Positions 13,496 to 16,286 of a DNA stretch of 16,286 bases are shown here, piece after piece. The DNA comes from an uncultured Candidatus Saccharibacteria bacterium (GTDB taxonomy: Bacteria; Patescibacteriota; Saccharimonadia; Saccharimonadales; UBA4665): positions 1 through 16,286 of the forward strand of contig CAILQE010000012.1 in NCBI GenBank assembly GCA_903836325.1, given 5' to 3'. Made by a program: the position numbers and the translations under genes. Below the pieces are notes generated by a model. The model worked only from the letters and a program-made list of their open reading frames with translations. It was not told the origin of the DNA and made no database searches. Position 1 is the stretch's first letter. Each line of letters starts with the position of its first letter.

Positions 13496-14095
13496 TTAAT
13501 TTTCATTTAATATATTATGCTCATCTATCAATACTTGTTTTTTTGAATTTAAAACCGATGTTATGAACCTATCCCTTACATCTTTTCGATATTTAAAATC
13601 AGACATCTTCATTGCTGAATATCTTATAGTTTTATTCTCTTTTATTTCTAAATTATCTACGTATTTCTGTAGAGAATTAGGATTTACTTCTCCCACAATT
13701 AATAAATCTACAGTAACGCTATTGTCCCTAGTGAACTGTCCGGTTAAAATAGCCAATTCTACGTGACCTATAGATTTTAAATCACCTGAATTATCTACAG
13801 GATCTCCTTCAACAACTTTTTTAACATTTTTTGGTTGAGTTGAATCACCAAAAATTTCTTTAAGCTGAGGGTAAAATTTAAATTTCTGATTAACTTCATA
13901 ATATAGCTTATTGTTATTGCTGTCAGACACAATGATTCCAATGGATAATAAATTACTTAATTCACGTCGAACTGAGTTTATTTGTTCGTCTATTTTTCTT
14001 GTAATTTCTCTGACATAAAAAGACCTATTCGGATTACCGTAGAAGAGTTGAAGTAATTTTACCCTAGTTTTAGACCCAAAGAGTTGCTCAATCAT
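13496..14095 (-). CDS. Winged-helix DNA-binding protein with nucleotidyltransferase-like C-terminal domain
   Basis: A 199-aa probable transcription factor. Residues 1-70 form an ArsR-like winged helix: FGSKTRVKLLQLFYGNPNRS, a recognition-helix region ITRKIDEQINSVRRELSNL and a wing at SDSNNNKLYYEV. Residues about 105-190 resemble the nucleotidyltransferase fold often fused to such domains in Patescibacteria and archaea: a hydrophobic strand VDLLIVGEV (129-137), a helix LQKYVDNLE, the strand TIRYSAMKMSDFKYR and a helix with a DRF motif. The catalytic Gly-Ser and second-acid pattern is not convincing, so it is likely a binding domain. It is followed by the MBL-fold gene in an operon and lies 36 nt after miaA. 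There is no clear ribosome site. Confidence 0.72.
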   Translation of the reverse strand: MIEQLFGSKTRVKLLQLFYGNPNRSFYVREITRKIDEQINSVRRELSNLLSIGIIVSDSNNNKLYYEVNQKFKFYPQLKEIFGDSTQPKNVKKVVEGDPVDNSGDLKSIGHVELAILTGQFTRDNSVTVDLLIVGEVNPNSLQKYVDNLEIKENKTIRYSAMKMSDFKYRKDVRDRFITSVLNSKKQVLIDEHNILNEN

Positions 14096-14131
14096 TTATT
14101 AATAGTATCAAAATAGTGCGCAAAATAAAAT

Positions 14132-15025
14132 CTAGATGTTCAGCTTCGTTGTTATAAGTTCAACAACAGCATCCATTTTTATAGATGAATCAATCCATTG
14201 AATACTATTATTCCGATTAAACCATGTCCTCTGACGCTTAGCTAAAGACATTGTGGCGTTGATTATTTGACGCTTGGTTTCTTCTAGATTTTGAGTGCCT
14301 TCAAAATAAGATTTCCATTGTCTGTATCCTACGCCCTTCATAATCTCATCATCCCAAGAGTATTGTTTTGCTAAATTTCGAACCTCGTCTTCTAGGCCAT
14401 CTTCTAGCATTTGATCGACCCTTAGAGATATTCTTTCTCGAAGTTTATCTTTAGGAACTTTTATTCCTATTAATAATGTATTATCTCTTAGTTCTTTTCT
14501 CTTAGGAATCTCTCCGTTGGTCTCAATTAATCTAACTAACCTTCTCTTATTTCTAGTATCCACACTGGAGTAATCTAATTTTTTTTCTTTAATTATTTGC
14601 ATTAGTTCTTCTAGGCTCTTTAAATCATGCTCTTTTCTGTCAAAATTTGGGTCTACTGGTAAAAATTCGAAATCATATATGACTGAATCTACATAAAGCC
14701 CAGTTCCACCAACCATTATTGGAAGTTTACCTTTGGAATATATTTCATTGATGACCTTGTTAGCTTTTTTCTTATATTCAGCAGCATTGAAGTCTTCAAG
14801 TGGATCAACTATGTCTATTAGATGATGTTCTATTTCTTTTCTCTGCTCTGCATTTGGCTTTGCAGTTCCTATATCTAAACCTCTTCTAACAGTCCACGAA
14901 TCAGCGCTTACAATCTCACCATTTAAATTCTTGGCAATTTCTATGGCTAAACTAGTTTTACCACTGGCAGTCTCTCCAACAATTACTAATAATGGTGGTT
15001 GTTTGCGGGTACTTTTTTTTAACAT
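14132..15025 (-). CDS. miaA: tRNA dimethylallyltransferase
   Basis: Transfers a dimethylallyl group to A37 of tRNAs reading U-starting codons, stabilising codon-anticodon pairing. The 297-aa length is normal. The P-loop GETASGKT (17-24), the catalytic-Asp segment SADSWTVRRGLDIGTAKP (Asp42), HHLIDIVDP (67-75), GGTGLYVDS and the RNKRRLVRLIE motif are all present. The C-terminal GVGYRQW segment is also typical. The usual Gln-x-Tyr after the catalytic Asp is replaced by Thr-Val-Arg, a local divergence. Its ATG lies 1 nt after the thrS stop, so thrS-miaA are co-transcribed. No ribosome site is visible, so coupling with thrS is likely. Confidence 0.96.
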   Translation of the reverse strand: MLKKSTRKQPPLLVIVGETASGKTSLAIEIAKNLNGEIVSADSWTVRRGLDIGTAKPNAEQRKEIEHHLIDIVDPLEDFNAAEYKKKANKVINEIYSKGKLPIMVGGTGLYVDSVIYDFEFLPVDPNFDRKEHDLKSLEELMQIIKEKKLDYSSVDTRNKRRLVRLIETNGEIPKRKELRDNTLLIGIKVPKDKLRERISLRVDQMLEDGLEDEVRNLAKQYSWDDEIMKGVGYRQWKSYFEGTQNLEETKRQIINATMSLAKRQRTWFNRNNSIQWIDSSIKMDAVVELITTKLNI

Positions 15026-15026
15026 T

Positions 15027-16286
15027 TTAAAGAGTTGATTTTTTGGTTCTAGATTCGTACTCAGAAACTAATTTATTAATAAATTCTTCTGAAGATACAC
15101 TGACTTGCGTATCAGAATTTTGTAAATCTGTTCTAATTCTTGGAACTAGTATGGAATTTTCTACTTCTTTCATTCCCACAACTACGATATATGGTACTTT
15201 TTGAACTTCAGCAGATCTAATTTTCTTACCAACAGATTCATTGTCATTATCTAACTTAACTCTAAGTCCTCTTTGAGTCGCATTAGCAACAAAATCTTTA
15301 GCGTAATTAACTAATTCATCACTTTGATTTAGTGTGACAACTCTTAACTGTTCCGGAGCTAACCACATCGGGAACTTACCAGCAGTATGTTCAATATATA
15401 CACCTAGGAATCTTTCTATGGATCCTAGTATGGCTTTATGTATCATAACTGGTCGTTTTTTAAGCCCATCACTATCTGTATATTCGAGCTCAAATCTTTC
15501 GGGTTGAATAAAATCTAGTTGAACAGTAGCGCATTGCCACTTTCTACCTAACGAATCTCTTACGTGTATGTCTATTTTAGGACCGTAGAATGCAGCTTCA
15601 CCTTCAACTACTTTGAAATCAAGCTTATGGTTTTCAGCCACTTCTTTAATAATTCCTTCAGCCCTAGCCCAGATTTCCTTGTCTCCAAAATATTTTTCAC
15701 TAGAATCTCTAAAAGATAGATCGATACTCAAAGGTAGATCCAGGGTCTTATACATTTTTTCTACCATATTTAAAATACTAGCTATTTCCTCTTCTATTTG
15801 ATCTATTCTAACGAACTCATGGCCATCATCAGTAGTGAGAGATCTCACTCTTGAAAGACCATGTAATTCTCCACTTTTCTCATCACGATACATAGTAGTA
15901 GTTTCCATGTATCTTATTGGTAGGTCTTTGTAGCTTCTTGGCCTAGAGGCATAGATCTGAATAGCATGAGGACAGCTCATTGGTCGAATTAAAAAGCTTT
16001 CTCCGCTTTCAACACTTGTAGCTTCGAATCTTTCTGGATATTTATCATAGTGACCAGATTTTTTATATAAATCTGTTTTTGCTATATGTGGAGTCCAAAT
16101 TGCTTCAAAACCACCAGCTCTTTGTAGATCCTCGGAATATCTTACTAATTCGTTACGAAGAACTGTACCTCTAGGAGTAAATAGAGGCAATCCAGATCCT
16201 ACTAGATCACTTGATACGAATAAGTCTAATTCTTGACCTAATTTCCTGTGATCTCTTTTTTTGGCTTCTTCCAAATTATGTAGATA
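15027..16286 (-). CDS. thrS: Threonyl-tRNA synthetase, catalytic and anticodon-binding part (cut by the window edge)
   Basis: Charges tRNA-Thr. The catalytic class II core and the C-terminal anticodon-binding domain are seen. The frame is open through the right edge (TAT CTA CAT AAT before the TTG at 16274, reading YLHNLEEAKKRDHRKLG, which matches the family inter-domain region). The N-terminal TGS and editing domains must lie outside the window. Counting from that TTG, the zinc ligands are Cys101 in PMSCPH, His152 in DDGHEF and His279 in VMIHKAI. Motif 2 is TTTMYRDEKSGELHGLSRVR and motif 3 is near KAILGSIERFLGV. The anticodon domain has QLRVVTLNQS and a GKKIRSAEVQKVPY segment. It is first in the visible minus-strand run thrS-miaA. 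Confidence 0.97.
   Translation of the reverse strand, partial: YLHNLEEAKKRDHRKLGQELDLFVSSDLVGSGLPLFTPRGTVLRNELVRYSEDLQRAGGFEAIWTPHIAKTDLYKKSGHYDKYPERFEATSVESGESFLIRPMSCPHAIQIYASRPRSYKDLPIRYMETTTMYRDEKSGELHGLSRVRSLTTDDGHEFVRIDQIEEEIASILNMVEKMYKTLDLPLSIDLSFRDSSEKYFGDKEIWARAEGIIKEVAENHKLDFKVVEGEAAFYGPKIDIHVRDSLGRKWQCATVQLDFIQPERFELEYTDSDGLKKRPVMIHKAILGSIERFLGVYIEHTAGKFPMWLAPEQLRVVTLNQSDELVNYAKDFVANATQRGLRVKLDNDNESVGKKIRSAEVQKVPYIVVVGMKEVENSILVPRIRTDLQNSDTQVSVSSEEFINKLVSEYESRTKKSTL

Noticed and set aside
15027..16274. A truncated ThrRS starting at TTG 16274
   Set aside because: The frame stays open to the window edge and the extra residues (YLHN) match the normal family sequence before the catalytic core, so the gene is merely cut by the window.
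1..16286. CRISPR arrays, insertion sequences or phage genes
   Set aside because: I saw no regularly spaced repeats, transposase, integrase or terminal inverted repeats.

Overview
This is a low-GC, gene-dense bacterial chromosome segment. Short proteins, very tight spacing, GyrAB, ribosomal proteins and a VirD4/TraG-like ATPase next to an LPNTG-type surface protein point to the Patescibacteria (CPR), most likely Saccharibacteria (TM7). That placement is inference from gene content and style. TGA is used as an ordinary stop, so the UGA-recoded CPR lineages are not suggested.

Layout from left to right. (1) 1-2762, minus: gyrB followed after 1 nt by the N-terminal part of gyrA, which runs off the left edge; gyrB has a near-perfect sigma70 promoter. 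(2) 2943-5224, plus: a DUF11-like surface protein with an LPNTG anchor, translationally coupled to a two-helix membrane protein. (3) 8704-5231, minus: a small four-helix membrane protein, a 106-aa protein and a 916-aa VirD4/TraG/HerA-like ATPase. This looks like one secretion or DNA-transfer related unit. (4) 8705-9441: a non-coding stretch of more than 700 bp that is not empty. It holds a strong minus-strand promoter feeding a roughly 225-nt structured RNA ahead of the membrane-protein operon. It also holds a roughly 150-nt plus-strand RNA with its own promoter and terminator, a dyad with a DnaA-box match, and the infC promoter. (5) 9442-10486, plus: infC-rpmI-rplT, closed by a 14-bp bidirectional terminator. 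(6) RNase P RNA (minus), whose promoter lies in the 3' end of an RNase HI gene. That RNase HI carries an N-terminal pterin-carbinolamine-dehydratase (DCoH) domain. (7) tRNA-Pro(GGG), plus, followed 20 nt later by an unexplained multi-hairpin element closed by a 12-bp stem. (8) A site-2-protease family gene (minus) and rpmB (plus). (9) 16286-12861, minus: thrS (partial), miaA, a winged-helix/nucleotidyltransferase-like protein and a metallo-beta-lactamase-fold protein that has lost its main metal motif.

Most protein genes are housekeeping: DNA topology, translation initiation, ribosome assembly, tRNA processing, modification and charging. The less ordinary material is the set of unassigned structured RNAs (8720-8946, 9200-9347, 11761-11890), the DCoH-RNase HI fusion, the degenerate MBL protein paired with a DNA-binding protein, and the secretion-type ATPase operon. 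Without searches I cannot say which of these are already described.
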